From Bacteroidia bacterium (GTDB taxonomy: Bacteria > Bacteroidota > Bacteroidia > B-17B0 > Aurantibacillaceae), in the NCBI GenBank assembly GCA_016787445.1, contig JAEUTQ010000038.1, positions 19,663 to 83,662 of the forward strand: a DNA stretch of 64,000 nt, written 5' to 3'. The notes beneath the pieces are model-generated. The model was not told where the DNA came from. It made no database searches and was given only the letters and a program-made list of their open reading frames with translations. Both the position numbers and the translations under genes were made by a program. How positions within the stretch are numbered: the stretch's first letter is position 1; the number at the start of each line of letters is the position of its first letter. Shown here piece by piece: positions 26,470 through 35,342 of this stretch.

Positions 26470-27450
26470 ATGAAAAAGCTAGTTGAAAATTTTCCAAACC
26501 AATTACGTGAAGCATTTGATATTGCGAACGGAGCTAAATTAACTCCTAAAAACAATATTCAAAATGTTATCATTACCGGACTTGGCGGCTCAGGCATTGG
26601 AGGTACTATTGTCAGCGAACTTGTTTCAGATAATTGTCCTGTACCTGTTACCATTAACAAAGATTATTTTTTACCGGCATTTACCGGCCCTAATACTTTA
26701 GTGATTGTTTCTTCGTACTCCGGAAATACAGAAGAAACACTACAAGCCATGGAGCAAGCCATTGCAAAAAAAGCGCAAGTAGTTTGTATTACCAGCGGCG
26801 GTAAAGTGGCTGAATTAGCTTCAAAAAATAATTTTGATGTAATTACAATTCCCGGAGGAAATCCACCACGTTCTTGTATCGGTTATTCTTTAGTTCAACT
26901 AATAAAAATATTTACTTTCTATAAACTTGCTCCTGAATCATTATTAAATGAAGTTAAAGGTTGTATTACTTTATTAGAAAGAGAAAATCAACATATCACT
27001 CAGGAAGCTCTTCATATTGCCAAAGAATTAAATAACAAATTGCCGATTATTTATTCCTTAGGAGGAAGTGAAGGTGTGTGTGTTCGTTTCAGACAACAAA
27101 TTAATGAAAACAGTAAAATGCTATGCTGGCATCATGTATTTCCTGAAATGAATCACAATGAATTGGTAGGCTGGACTTCAAAAAATGATGCTCTAAAAGT
27201 GATCACTTTCCATACTTCTTTTGACTATGCGCGTACAAAAAAGCGTTATGAAGTGTGTAAGCCTGTATTTGAAAAATACTCTTCCGGTGTTATTGATTTA
27301 ATGGCAAAAGGCCAAAATAAACTGGAGCAATTTATTTATCTGATTAACATCGGAGATTGGATTAGTGTTTACATCGCCGAAATTAAAAATATCGATGCGG
27401 TTGAAGTAAACATTATCAATCATCTTAAAAACGAACTCTCAAAATTTTAA
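26470..27450 (+). CDS. Bifunctional phosphoglucose/phosphomannose isomerase
   Basis: 326 residues. A SIS domain carries ITGLGGSGIGGTIVSEL, VSSYSGNTEETLQAM and ITSGGKVAELA; the second half has YSLGGSEGVCVRFRQQINEN and HHVFPEMNHNELVGW, the typical PGI/PMI signature, with the conserved Glu and His. It interconverts glucose-6-phosphate or mannose-6-phosphate with fructose-6-phosphate, linking glycolysis and mannose-nucleotide synthesis. The ATG lies 36 bases past the Nudix stop, and lipB begins directly at its stop. Confident at family level; the balance of the two activities is not known. Confidence 0.9.
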   Translation: MKKLVENFPNQLREAFDIANGAKLTPKNNIQNVIITGLGGSGIGGTIVSELVSDNCPVPVTINKDYFLPAFTGPNTLVIVSSYSGNTEETLQAMEQAIAKKAQVVCITSGGKVAELASKNNFDVITIPGGNPPRSCIGYSLVQLIKIFTFYKLAPESLLNEVKGCITLLERENQHITQEALHIAKELNNKLPIIYSLGGSEGVCVRFRQQINENSKMLCWHHVFPEMNHNELVGWTSKNDALKVITFHTSFDYARTKKRYEVCKPVFEKYSSGVIDLMAKGQNKLEQFIYLINIGDWISVYIAEIKNIDAVEVNIINHLKNELSKF

Positions 27451-28179
27451 ATGTCCAAAAACAAAGAGGTTATATTCAGCGACCTTGGTTTAATGGATTA
27501 CAAAGCCTGCTGGGAGTACCAGGAGAGTTTGTTTAATACAACGATTGAACAAAAAATCTACAATCGTAACAATAACACCTCAATCCCTACTAAAAATTAT
27601 TTATTATTTGTTGAGCACCCGCATGTTTATACTTTAGGTAAAAGCGGTGATGCCGCCCATCTTTTAATTAACGATGAGGCTCTGAAACAAAAGGAAGCAA
27701 CTTATTATAAAATTAACCGCGGTGGCGATATAACGTACCACGGACCAGGGCAATTAGTTGGTTACCCTATTTTGGATCTCGACAATTTTTTCACCGACAT
27801 TCATCAATTTCTCCGCTTATTGGAAGAAACAATTATTTTAACAATTGCGGAATATGGTATTAAAGGTGAGAGAAGCAAAGGGGAAACAGGCGTTTGGATT
27901 GATGTGAACGATCCTCTAAAAGCTCGTAAAATTTGTGCGTTTGGTGTTAGATGCAGTCGTTGGGTAACTATGCACGGATGGGGCTTCAACGTAAATGCAA
28001 ATCTTGATTATTTTAATAATATCATTCCGTGCGGCATACAGAACAAAGCTGTAACCAGTTTACATAAAGAGTTGGGCGTTGAAAAAGTAAATCTTGATGA
28101 AGTAAAACAAAAGTTAAAAAAACACTTCACGGCATTGTTCGAATGCAATATAGTGGAGGAACCTGTCGTTTTACCATAA
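27451..28179 (+). CDS. lipB: Octanoyl-[ACP]:protein N-octanoyltransferase
   Basis: 242 residues. LipB transfers octanoyl from ACP to lipoyl domains as the first step of lipoate synthesis. Motifs: FVEHPHVYTLGKSGD, INRGGDITYHGPGQLVGYPI (substrate pocket), ARKICAFGVRCSRWVTMHG with the catalytic Lys, and NIIPCGIQNKAVTSL with the catalytic Cys. The start ATG directly follows the isomerase stop (TAA-ATG), which implies coupling. Secure. Confidence 0.95.
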   Translation: MSKNKEVIFSDLGLMDYKACWEYQESLFNTTIEQKIYNRNNNTSIPTKNYLLFVEHPHVYTLGKSGDAAHLLINDEALKQKEATYYKINRGGDITYHGPGQLVGYPILDLDNFFTDIHQFLRLLEETIILTIAEYGIKGERSKGETGVWIDVNDPLKARKICAFGVRCSRWVTMHGWGFNVNANLDYFNNIIPCGIQNKAVTSLHKELGVEKVNLDEVKQKLKKHFTALFECNIVEEPVVLP

Positions 28180-28182
28180 ATT

Positions 28183-29364
28183 ATGCTCAAAAAAACATTT
28201 AAGTTTTTAGTTTACTTTATAATTGGAGCCTTCCTCCTATTCAATATCGCTATTTTAGTCAGCGGTAAGTTGTATTTATATAAAGGTATGTGGAATACCT
28301 ACTTCAAAGGCAGAACGGGACCTTCCGCTACTGAATTTCAAATTTTTGAGAATAGAAAAATACATGCGCTTTCGCCTACTCCACTACATCTTTCCAAACA
28401 CTATAATAGTGTTCCTCTTCCTGAAGAAACGAAAAACATATTAGTGAATTATGCTACCCATGCCTTAGTGATGATACATAATGATAGTTTATTACACGAA
28501 CAATACTGGGATGGTTATTCTGACACTTCACATACAAATTCATTCAGCGTTTCGAAAAGTTATATGAGTGCATTATTAGGTTGTGCCTTAACGGATGGTT
28601 ATATAAAAAGTATTGACGCGCCTGTTTCAACATTTATTCCCGAATTTAAAGAGAAGGGTCGCGAACATGTTACATTAAAACATTTAGTTAGCATGACCTC
28701 AGGTGTTGATTTTGATGAGAATTATGTAAATCCCTTCGCTTATCCCGCTGAAGGTTATTACGGCGAAAATTTATTAGAAGCTTCTACCAAATATCCATTG
28801 GGTGAAGAACCCGGGAAAACATTTCGCTATATGAGCGGGAACACAGCCCTTCTCGGCGTTTGCATCTCTAAAGCGGTTGGTAAACCATTGTCGGATTACT
28901 TAAGTGAACGTTTATGGAAGGAATTAGGTTGCGAACAACCTGCCTGGTGGAGTTTGGATAAGAAAGATGGTTATGAAAAAGGATTTTGTTGCTTAAACAG
29001 CAATGCTAAAGATTTCGCACGATTAGGCATGTTGTATTTAAATTTTGGGAAATGGAACGGTAAACAAATTATTGATTCCGTTTATATCCATCAAAGTATT
29101 TTACCATATGATTGCAATGAAGAGGATGGTTGCAAAAACAGAACGTATGGCTACAGCTGGTGGCTTACATCTTATAACAGTCTGGAAGTATTTTACGCAA
29201 GAGGAATTTTAGGACAATACATTATGTGCATTCCTAAATATAAATTAGTGATAGTGAAATTGGGAAGAGAACGCCGTCCAAAATTAAATGATAATCATTG
29301 TCCGGATGACGTGGCAATGTGTATTGAAGCCTTTGAGAAAATGTATACTTCAAAAATTAACTAA
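28183..29364 (+). CDS. Serine hydrolase, class C beta-lactamase fold, membrane-anchored
   Basis: 393 residues. An N-terminal hydrophobic segment (about residues 7-28) anchors or exports the protein. The catalytic Ser-x-x-Lys is visible in NSFSVSKSYMSALLG, and the Tyr-containing motif in FRYMSGNTALLG, as in beta-lactamase-fold esterases and 6-aminohexanoate-dimer hydrolases. The third motif lies near ARGILGQYIMCIP. This family includes peptidases, esterases and amidases; beta-lactam resistance is not implied. The gene starts 3 bases after lipB, and its last 8 bases overlap the convergent ferredoxin gene. Confidence 0.82.
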   Translation: MLKKTFKFLVYFIIGAFLLFNIAILVSGKLYLYKGMWNTYFKGRTGPSATEFQIFENRKIHALSPTPLHLSKHYNSVPLPEETKNILVNYATHALVMIHNDSLLHEQYWDGYSDTSHTNSFSVSKSYMSALLGCALTDGYIKSIDAPVSTFIPEFKEKGREHVTLKHLVSMTSGVDFDENYVNPFAYPAEGYYGENLLEASTKYPLGEEPGKTFRYMSGNTALLGVCISKAVGKPLSDYLSERLWKELGCEQPAWWSLDKKDGYEKGFCCLNSNAKDFARLGMLYLNFGKWNGKQIIDSVYIHQSILPYDCNEEDGCKNRTYGYSWWLTSYNSLEVFYARGILGQYIMCIPKYKLVIVKLGRERRPKLNDNHCPDDVAMCIEAFEKMYTSKIN

Positions 29365-29686
29365 GGCCATCGCCCATAATCTTTACGGTAATTCCATCCA
29401 TACTATCATTTAACTTCAACTGACAAGAAAGACGTGAAGTGTTTGTGATGTTAGGTAAAGTATCGAGCATTGCTCCTTCATCATTACTTATTTCATGTAA
29501 ATTATCGTAACCTGTTATTACCTCAACATGACATGTCGCACATAAAGCCATGCCTCCGCATGTAGCAAGAATGTCGTACTCGTTACCTTTTAAAAACTCC
29601 ATTAAACTTAATCCCATGTCTGTTGGAGCAACCAAAGAAGTAATTGTGTTATCAGGATTTTGAATGTTTATTGTAATATCTGCCAT
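29357..29686 (-). CDS. 2Fe-2S ferredoxin, adrenodoxin type
   Basis: 109 residues. Cluster ligands are Cys43, Cys49, Cys52 (ATCGGMALCATCH) and Cys88 (RLSCQL), the C-x5-C-x2-C...C spacing of adrenodoxin-like ferredoxins. It is a small soluble electron carrier, probably serving iron-sulfur assembly or oxygenases. The end overlaps the tail of the serine hydrolase gene by 8 bases on the other strand. Whether it shares an mRNA with the foldase gene upstream is unlikely, since a terminator lies between. Confidence 0.92.
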   Translation of the reverse strand: MADITINIQNPDNTITSLVAPTDMGLSLMEFLKGNEYDILATCGGMALCATCHVEVITGYDNLHEISNDEGAMLDTLPNITNTSRLSCQLKLNDSMDGITVKIMGDGLS

Positions 29687-29696
29687 GTTGGTATTT

Positions 29697-29729
29697 AAAA
29701 AAAAGCCCCGTCGTGTGGCGACAGGGCTT
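29697..29729 (-). terminator. Intrinsic terminator after the PpiD-like gene
   Basis: Stem aagccc-c-gtcg / cgac-a-gggctt with one mismatch and a 5-base loop, followed on the minus strand by eight T residues (complement of 29697-29704). It lies 17 bases beyond the stop of the foldase gene. Confidence 0.85.
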
Positions 29730-29745
29730 AAGTACTTAATTAATA

Positions 29746-31905
29746 TTATTCGAATTTAGCACGGTGATCTTCAATGTTAGCTACATCGCGCATTGCGTTG
29801 TAAACTTCATAATCAGAACGACCAACTAATGTTTGTTCAGCTTGATTTTTTGCGTCAGCCACTGTAGTTGGAACTTTTGCTTCGTTTACCGCAGAAACTG
29901 CAACAATAAACACACCATTTTCACCAATCACAGGCTTTGAAATAGCTCCTGCTTTTAATCCGCTTGCTGTTCCGATTAATGCGTCTTCGCGACCAACATT
30001 TACCACATTAAATGAAGTGAATGTTAAGTTTTCCATATTCTCAACGCCTAAACCTAACTTAGAAGAAATCTCATCAATAGATTTTGAACCACCTGCTTTA
30101 GCAGTAAATTCTTTCATCATTTCCTGAGCCTTCTTATCGCGACGTGCTTTAACGATAACTTCTTCACGAACTTCATCCAAAGGTAAAGTACCTTTATTTC
30201 TAATTCCTGTTAAGTGCGCAACAACAAATTTATCTTTGAACTCAAACACTTGAGAAGAAACATCTCCTTTATTAGCAGCATACATCCACTTAACTAATTC
30301 CTTCGCGTTATCAAGTCCTGGTAAAGTTTTGTCGTTTTCCTTAATGTTATCAGCAATACGCTTATTTAACTTTTGTTTTTCGATAGCTTTTTCAAACAAA
30401 TCAGAAGTGTTGTTTTGTCCACCGAAATCAGTAGCAAGCTTATAATATTCTTTGGTTGTTTCAGGACTAGGACCAATTAATTTGAAAATCTGAGCTACAC
30501 GATAAGCAGTGTGTGAAGTTTTAGAAACATCTAACACTTCGATAATATGGTAACCAAATTGTGTTTCTACAACGCTGATGTTTCCTTTAGTTCCTTCTAA
30601 ACCTGCCTTTTTAAATGGCTCAACAAATCCTTTGTTCTCATCAAACCAACCGTAATCTCCACCGTTTCCAAAAGAACCCGGATCATCACTCACTGCTTTT
30701 ACATAATTAGAATCAAATACAACTTGTTTGTTTTTTAATAAAGTTAAAATACTATCAGCCATACGTTTTGCAACAGGAGCAGTACGCGGTTGATTAGTAC
30801 GGGTATCAGTTAATCCAATTAAGATGTGACGTACGCGAGCTGAATCAGCTACTTGTTTTACACCGGATAGTTTGTAAACTTTAAAGTAAGCGCCTTCGTT
30901 GTAAGGACCATAAACTGTTCCAACAGGATCTGTATAAACTGATGAATCACGAATGATCATTGTCTTCTTTGTTAAATCACTGATGGTTACTTGTCCTTCT
31001 TCACTTTCCTGAGCTATGTAAGATGAATCTTCTTTTGCAGTTTTGGTTTTGAATTCTTCTGCAATACGCTTCATATCATTCTCAAGATTTACCATGTCTT
31101 GTTCGCTTGGAACAACATCAAAACTTACGTACTCAATTTTACGGGTAGTTTCATAACTGTTGAACTCGTATAAATGATCCTTATAATATTTATTAATATC
31201 ATCTTCGTTAATCTTAACTGCTGAATCAGAAACTGCAGTGTAACGCTTCATTACAAATCCAATATTCATTTGTTTGGTTTGTTGCGCTAAAATTTCTTTT
31301 GCTTCAGCATTAGTAACATATAAACCTTTTTTTACAAGGGCTGCATACTTCTCAGCTTCACGAGATTCTGCAATACCTTGTTCTAAATTCATCCAGAAAC
31401 GCTCAGCATCCGGTGTCATATTGTTCACCCACTGATTTAATTTCATTAAATCCAATGAACCATCAGGACCGGCTACTACGTCATATACACGGCCGGTATT
31501 TTTATCGGTTAATTGTTGTACAACCATTTGATGCGGGTGCACTAACATCATATCGTATAATTCATCTTCACCAACACTGATACCTACTTTTCTGTATTCA
31601 GGTTTTACAACGATTTCTGAAATAAAGGTATTCCAAACCACTTCACCAATTTGAGAACGCATTTGCTCATCAATATTAGCGTTAGGATTGTTCTGCATAA
31701 TCATTGCAGCCTGTTCGTTAACCTTATTGTTATAACGGGTATAATCGATGGTTTCTCCACCAATCACACCTACTGTTGTATTGGCTGAGCCGAATAAAGA
31801 CTGGCCTGAACCCAATAAACTTTCCAAAATAAAAATTACCAATGCTAAACCAACTAAACCAACTAATAATCCGGTTCTGCTACGAATTTGTTCGAGAATA
31901 CTCAT
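29746..31905 (-). CDS. Periplasmic folding chaperone / peptidyl-prolyl isomerase, PpiD/SurA type
   Basis: 719 residues from ATG at 31905. A TTG 24 bases earlier would add a short stretch not seen in the family, and the chosen start gives MSILEQIRSRTGLLVG, a typical PpiD N-terminus. A single membrane anchor (about 13-31) places the rest in the periplasm. A SurA-like N-terminal chaperone region follows, then a parvulin rotamase domain near residues 350-460 (ARVRHILIG, GDYGWFDENKGFVEPF, ETQFGYHIIEVL), and a second region resembling a degenerate parvulin near 580-680. It probably helps fold outer-membrane and T9SS proteins, many of which are encoded nearby. TATCTTTG on the minus strand (complement of 31927-31934) is a good -7 element. 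Confidence 0.9.
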   Translation of the reverse strand: MSILEQIRSRTGLLVGLVGLALVIFILESLLGSGQSLFGSANTTVGVIGGETIDYTRYNNKVNEQAAMIMQNNPNANIDEQMRSQIGEVVWNTFISEIVVKPEYRKVGISVGEDELYDMMLVHPHQMVVQQLTDKNTGRVYDVVAGPDGSLDLMKLNQWVNNMTPDAERFWMNLEQGIAESREAEKYAALVKKGLYVTNAEAKEILAQQTKQMNIGFVMKRYTAVSDSAVKINEDDINKYYKDHLYEFNSYETTRKIEYVSFDVVPSEQDMVNLENDMKRIAEEFKTKTAKEDSSYIAQESEEGQVTISDLTKKTMIIRDSSVYTDPVGTVYGPYNEGAYFKVYKLSGVKQVADSARVRHILIGLTDTRTNQPRTAPVAKRMADSILTLLKNKQVVFDSNYVKAVSDDPGSFGNGGDYGWFDENKGFVEPFKKAGLEGTKGNISVVETQFGYHIIEVLDVSKTSHTAYRVAQIFKLIGPSPETTKEYYKLATDFGGQNNTSDLFEKAIEKQKLNKRIADNIKENDKTLPGLDNAKELVKWMYAANKGDVSSQVFEFKDKFVVAHLTGIRNKGTLPLDEVREEVIVKARRDKKAQEMMKEFTAKAGGSKSIDEISSKLGLGVENMENLTFTSFNVVNVGREDALIGTASGLKAGAISKPVIGENGVFIVAVSAVNEAKVPTTVADAKNQAEQTLVGRSDYEVYNAMRDVANIEDHRAKFE

Positions 31906-31926
31906 GTTCTGTTTTTTTAAGAAGTG

Positions 31927-31934
31927 CAAAGATA
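31927..31934 (-). promoter_or_regulatory. Candidate -7 promoter element (TATCTTTG) for the PpiD-like gene
   Basis: The complement of caaagata reads TATCTTTG, a perfect TAnnTTTG match, with 21 bases between it and the ATG at 31905. No exact -33 TTTG lies at the usual distance. Confidence 0.45.
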
Positions 31935-31975
31935 AAATAATTACCGAAAAACGGGCTTTTTTTGCCTAAAAAGCG

Positions 31976-32995
31976 CTAAAAATTTTCGCGAAAAGCATTG
32001 TCTTCGGCGGTAAGCGGAATCGCTCCAAAAGGCTTTTCTTCTTGTAGATAAAGAATCTCCCCTGGTTTTGGTATATAGTTGGTTTTTAAATGGTTATTTT
32101 TACAAAGCACGGATAGCTTAAGTCCATGGGTTTGTGATATTTGCCTTAAAGTTTCGCCCTTTTTAACCAAATGGTAAGGTTCTTTAGCCTTTTCTTTCTT
32201 AGGTTCGAGGTAAATTTTTTGACCGATCTCGATTTTATCTCCTTTTTTGAAATCGTTATATGCCATTAATTTTTCAAGCTCTATGTCAAATTCTGTGGCT
32301 ATTTTAAAAAACGAATCTCCTTCTTTGGTAAGAATAAACCGTCCGCTATTATACTGATAAACTGTACGTAAATCCAATTCCGGATTCTTGATTTCCAGTC
32401 CCGGGAAAACCGGCTTTTCAATTAACTGATGCTTATCAAATTCGTAAAGTTTATACTTTTCGATGATATTGATGAGTCGCTTCGCGTAATTCGGATCGGT
32501 TGCATAGCCGGCTTCCTTTAGTCCATAGCACCAGGATTTATAATCGGTGAGCGGAATATCAAACAAAAACGCGTAACGAGGGCGAGTTTTCAGAAATATG
32601 GAGTGGTCGGTATAGGAAGCCAAAACTGATGTATACTTTCTAAAACATTCATTTTTTTCTTCATCATCTTTTGAATAAGAATCACCGCACCAATCCAATT
32701 TACACTTAATGCCAAAATGATTTTTCGCGTTGCGCGCTAATTCACTGTTCCCGTTATCACTTTCAAACATGGCCTGCGCTAAAACTATACTGGCCGGAAT
32801 TTTATTCAGATACATTTCCTTTATCGCGTCTTCCTTAAAATGCTCAATATACTCCCTTGCGCTAAATGGTTTTGCTATCTCTTCGCTTGAACCGGCTATA
32901 AAATCTTCATCCGAAAATTTTTGTGCACGGGCACTCAATCCGAAATTAATCAGAGAAAAGAAAATCAAATACTTTATGCTTGTGTTAAAAAACAT
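31976..32995 (-). CDS. Secreted glucosaminidase with LysM repeats
   Basis: 339 residues from ATG at 32995. A frame extending 59 codons further upstream exists but lacks secretory character, whereas MFFNTSIKYLIFFSLINFGL is a clean signal peptide. Residues about 45-190 form a GH73-type N-acetylglucosaminidase domain (SIVLAQAMFESDNGNSELAR, with the catalytic Glu; HFGIKCKLDWCGDSY; KYTSVLASYTDHSIFL; YATDPNYAKRLINII). Two LysM modules follow (GDSFFKIATEFDIELEKL and GETLRQISQTHGLKLSVL), which bind peptidoglycan. It is likely a cell-wall hydrolase in growth or division. A GxGxxY-type regulatory site is not seen. Confidence 0.9.
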   Translation of the reverse strand: MFFNTSIKYLIFFSLINFGLSARAQKFSDEDFIAGSSEEIAKPFSAREYIEHFKEDAIKEMYLNKIPASIVLAQAMFESDNGNSELARNAKNHFGIKCKLDWCGDSYSKDDEEKNECFRKYTSVLASYTDHSIFLKTRPRYAFLFDIPLTDYKSWCYGLKEAGYATDPNYAKRLINIIEKYKLYEFDKHQLIEKPVFPGLEIKNPELDLRTVYQYNSGRFILTKEGDSFFKIATEFDIELEKLMAYNDFKKGDKIEIGQKIYLEPKKEKAKEPYHLVKKGETLRQISQTHGLKLSVLCKNNHLKTNYIPKPGEILYLQEEKPFGAIPLTAEDNAFRENF

Positions 32996-33184
32996 CAGAA
33001 GCAATATTGTATTTATTTCGGAATTAGGAATAAATGAAAGTCCACAATTTCTTTTTGTTTTATTGACATTTATAAATCCATTGTTAATGAATTGTTGACT
33101 ACAATGTTTTGCTCTCCAAGAATTCCTAAATCTTAACCGTTCCCAATACCTATATTTAGTATCTTCAAACATATTTTAAATACG

Positions 33185-35284
33185 ATGCGATATCTTATTA
33201 CACTCTTCACCATTACCTGCTTAGCAGCAAGTGCGCAAACTTCGTTCAATTATCCTAAGACTAAAAAGGAGACTGTAACCGACGATTATTTCGGTACAAA
33301 AATCGCCGATCCGTATCGTTGGTTGGAAGATGATAACAGCACTGAAACTAAAGCGTGGGTGGAAGAACAAAATAAACTTACCTATTCCTATCTGGATAAA
33401 ATTCCCTATCGCGCAAAAATAAAACAACGCCTTACACAAATCTGGAATTACCAGAAAGCAAGCCCTCCCTTTAAAAAGGGAGACCGCTTTTTTTGGTACA
33501 AAAATGACGGGTTACAAAACCAAAGTGTTCTCTACTCTCAAAAAGATACTTGTTGCGGTAACGGTGAAGTTTTATTGGATCCTAATACGCTATCAACGGA
33601 TGGAACAATATCGCTCGCCAGCATTTCCATTTCTAAAAACGGACAATATTTAGCCTACGGTATTTCAAAGGCGGGAAGCGATTGGGTAGAAATTCACGTG
33701 AAAGATATTTCAACCAAACAAGATTTGGTAGATGAAATAAAATGGGTGAAGTTTTCCGGAATGTCATGGAAAGGAAACGGGTTTTATTACAGTCGTTATG
33801 ATGAGCCTGTAAAAGGACAAACCTACACGGGTAAAAACCAGTTTCACAAAGTGTATTACCACAAAGTAGGAACCACGCAAGATAAAGATGAATTAATTTA
33901 TGAAGACAAAATACATCCGAATTATAACTTTGGCACGCAGGTTACCCATGATGAGCGCTTTTTAGTTTTGTATGTAAGCGAAAGCACCAGTGGTGAAATG
34001 CTAATGGTGAAAGATTTATCGATTGCGAATAGTCCGTTTACCATCATCAACGGAACTTTTGATTATGAATACGGTGTTGTGGATAATATTGGCTCTAATT
34101 TATTTGTAAGAACAAATCATGGTGCGCCAAAATATAAATTGGTAAAAATAGATGTGAAAAAACCGCAAGGAGAAAACTGGAAAGATGTAGTTGGCGAAAA
34201 AGCAGATTTACTGGAAAGTGTGGCTTTTTGTAATGGTAAAATTTTGGGTTCTTATCTTAAAGATGTTTCGTCGCACCTTTATATGTTTGCGATGGATGGT
34301 ACTTTTGAAAAAGAAATTCCATTACCGGAATTTTGCAAACTGAACGAATTACACGCTGAACGCGCCTATAAATTCTTCACCTACTCTGTGGTTCAATTCA
34401 CTTCTCCATCCAAAAATTATTATTACGACATGGCAACTAGTCAAAGTATTGAAATTTTTAAACCGCAAATAGATTTCAAATCGGAAGACTATGTGACCAA
34501 ACAAGTGTTTTTTGAAAGTAAAGACGGAACTAAAATCCCAATGTTTATTACCCATAAAAAAGATTTAGTTCTAAACGGTAACAATCCTTGTTTTCTATAC
34601 GGATATGGTGGATTTAACATTTCCATCACGCCTGAATTCAGAATTGATCGTGCTGTGTTTTTAGAAGCGGGCGGAATTTACTGTGTGGCCAACATGCGCG
34701 GAGGCGGAGAATACGGGGAAGAATGGCATAAGGAAGGAACCAAATGCAAAAAACAAAATGTATTTGACGACTTCATTGCAGCTGCAAATTATCTCGTACA
34801 AAATAAATACACATCGCATCAAAAATTAGCGATACACGGCCGAAGTAATGGAGGTTTACTAATTGGCGCCGTTATGACTCAACGTCCGGATATTTGTAAA
34901 GTAGCACTTCCTACAGTAGGTGTATTAGACATGTTACGCTTTCATAAATTCACAATTGGCCGTGCCTGGAGTGTAGATTACGGTAACAGCGAAAACAAAG
35001 AAGAGTTTAATTGCTTAATTAAATATTCGCCCTTACATAATGTGAAGAAAACCAATTATCCGGCAACGATGGTACTAACCGGGGATCACGACGACCGTGT
35101 AGTGCCTGCCCACTCCTTTAAATTTGCAGCCACATTACAGGAAAATGCTCAAGGAGAAAATCCGGCGCTCATTCGTGTGGATATTAAAGCCGGCCATGGA
35201 GCAGGAAAACCAACATCTAAACAAATTGATGAATTTGGCGATATGTGGAGCTTTGTATTTTACAATTTAGGCATTAACTATTAG
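33185..35284 (+). CDS. Prolyl oligopeptidase family serine peptidase (S9A)
   Basis: 699 residues with a signal peptide (MRYLITLFTITCLAASAQ), so probably periplasmic. The N-terminus has TDDYFGTKIADPYRWLED, the family marker, then a beta-propeller (residues about 70-410) and a hydrolase domain. The triad is Ser554 in IHGRSNGGLL, the Asp of TGDHDDRVVP near 636, and the His of AGHGAGKP near 672. NMRGGGEYGEEWHKEG is the typical oxyanion/loop region. The enzyme cleaves after proline in short peptides; at about 700 residues it has the standard length. It is divergent from the glucosaminidase gene. Confidence 0.95.
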   Translation: MRYLITLFTITCLAASAQTSFNYPKTKKETVTDDYFGTKIADPYRWLEDDNSTETKAWVEEQNKLTYSYLDKIPYRAKIKQRLTQIWNYQKASPPFKKGDRFFWYKNDGLQNQSVLYSQKDTCCGNGEVLLDPNTLSTDGTISLASISISKNGQYLAYGISKAGSDWVEIHVKDISTKQDLVDEIKWVKFSGMSWKGNGFYYSRYDEPVKGQTYTGKNQFHKVYYHKVGTTQDKDELIYEDKIHPNYNFGTQVTHDERFLVLYVSESTSGEMLMVKDLSIANSPFTIINGTFDYEYGVVDNIGSNLFVRTNHGAPKYKLVKIDVKKPQGENWKDVVGEKADLLESVAFCNGKILGSYLKDVSSHLYMFAMDGTFEKEIPLPEFCKLNELHAERAYKFFTYSVVQFTSPSKNYYYDMATSQSIEIFKPQIDFKSEDYVTKQVFFESKDGTKIPMFITHKKDLVLNGNNPCFLYGYGGFNISITPEFRIDRAVFLEAGGIYCVANMRGGGEYGEEWHKEGTKCKKQNVFDDFIAAANYLVQNKYTSHQKLAIHGRSNGGLLIGAVMTQRPDICKVALPTVGVLDMLRFHKFTIGRAWSVDYGNSENKEEFNCLIKYSPLHNVKKTNYPATMVLTGDHDDRVVPAHSFKFAATLQENAQGENPALIRVDIKAGHGAGKPTSKQIDEFGDMWSFVFYNLGINY

Positions 35285-35342
35285 GGCTGCCCCCTTGCAA
35301 TTGCAGACTTATTGATGTACCTTACATTAATAATTCTGCACT

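Noticed and set aside
28183..29364. Beta-lactamase resistance gene
   Set aside because: Only the fold and Ser-x-x-Lys motif are shared; the Tyr motif and context fit an esterase/peptidase relative.
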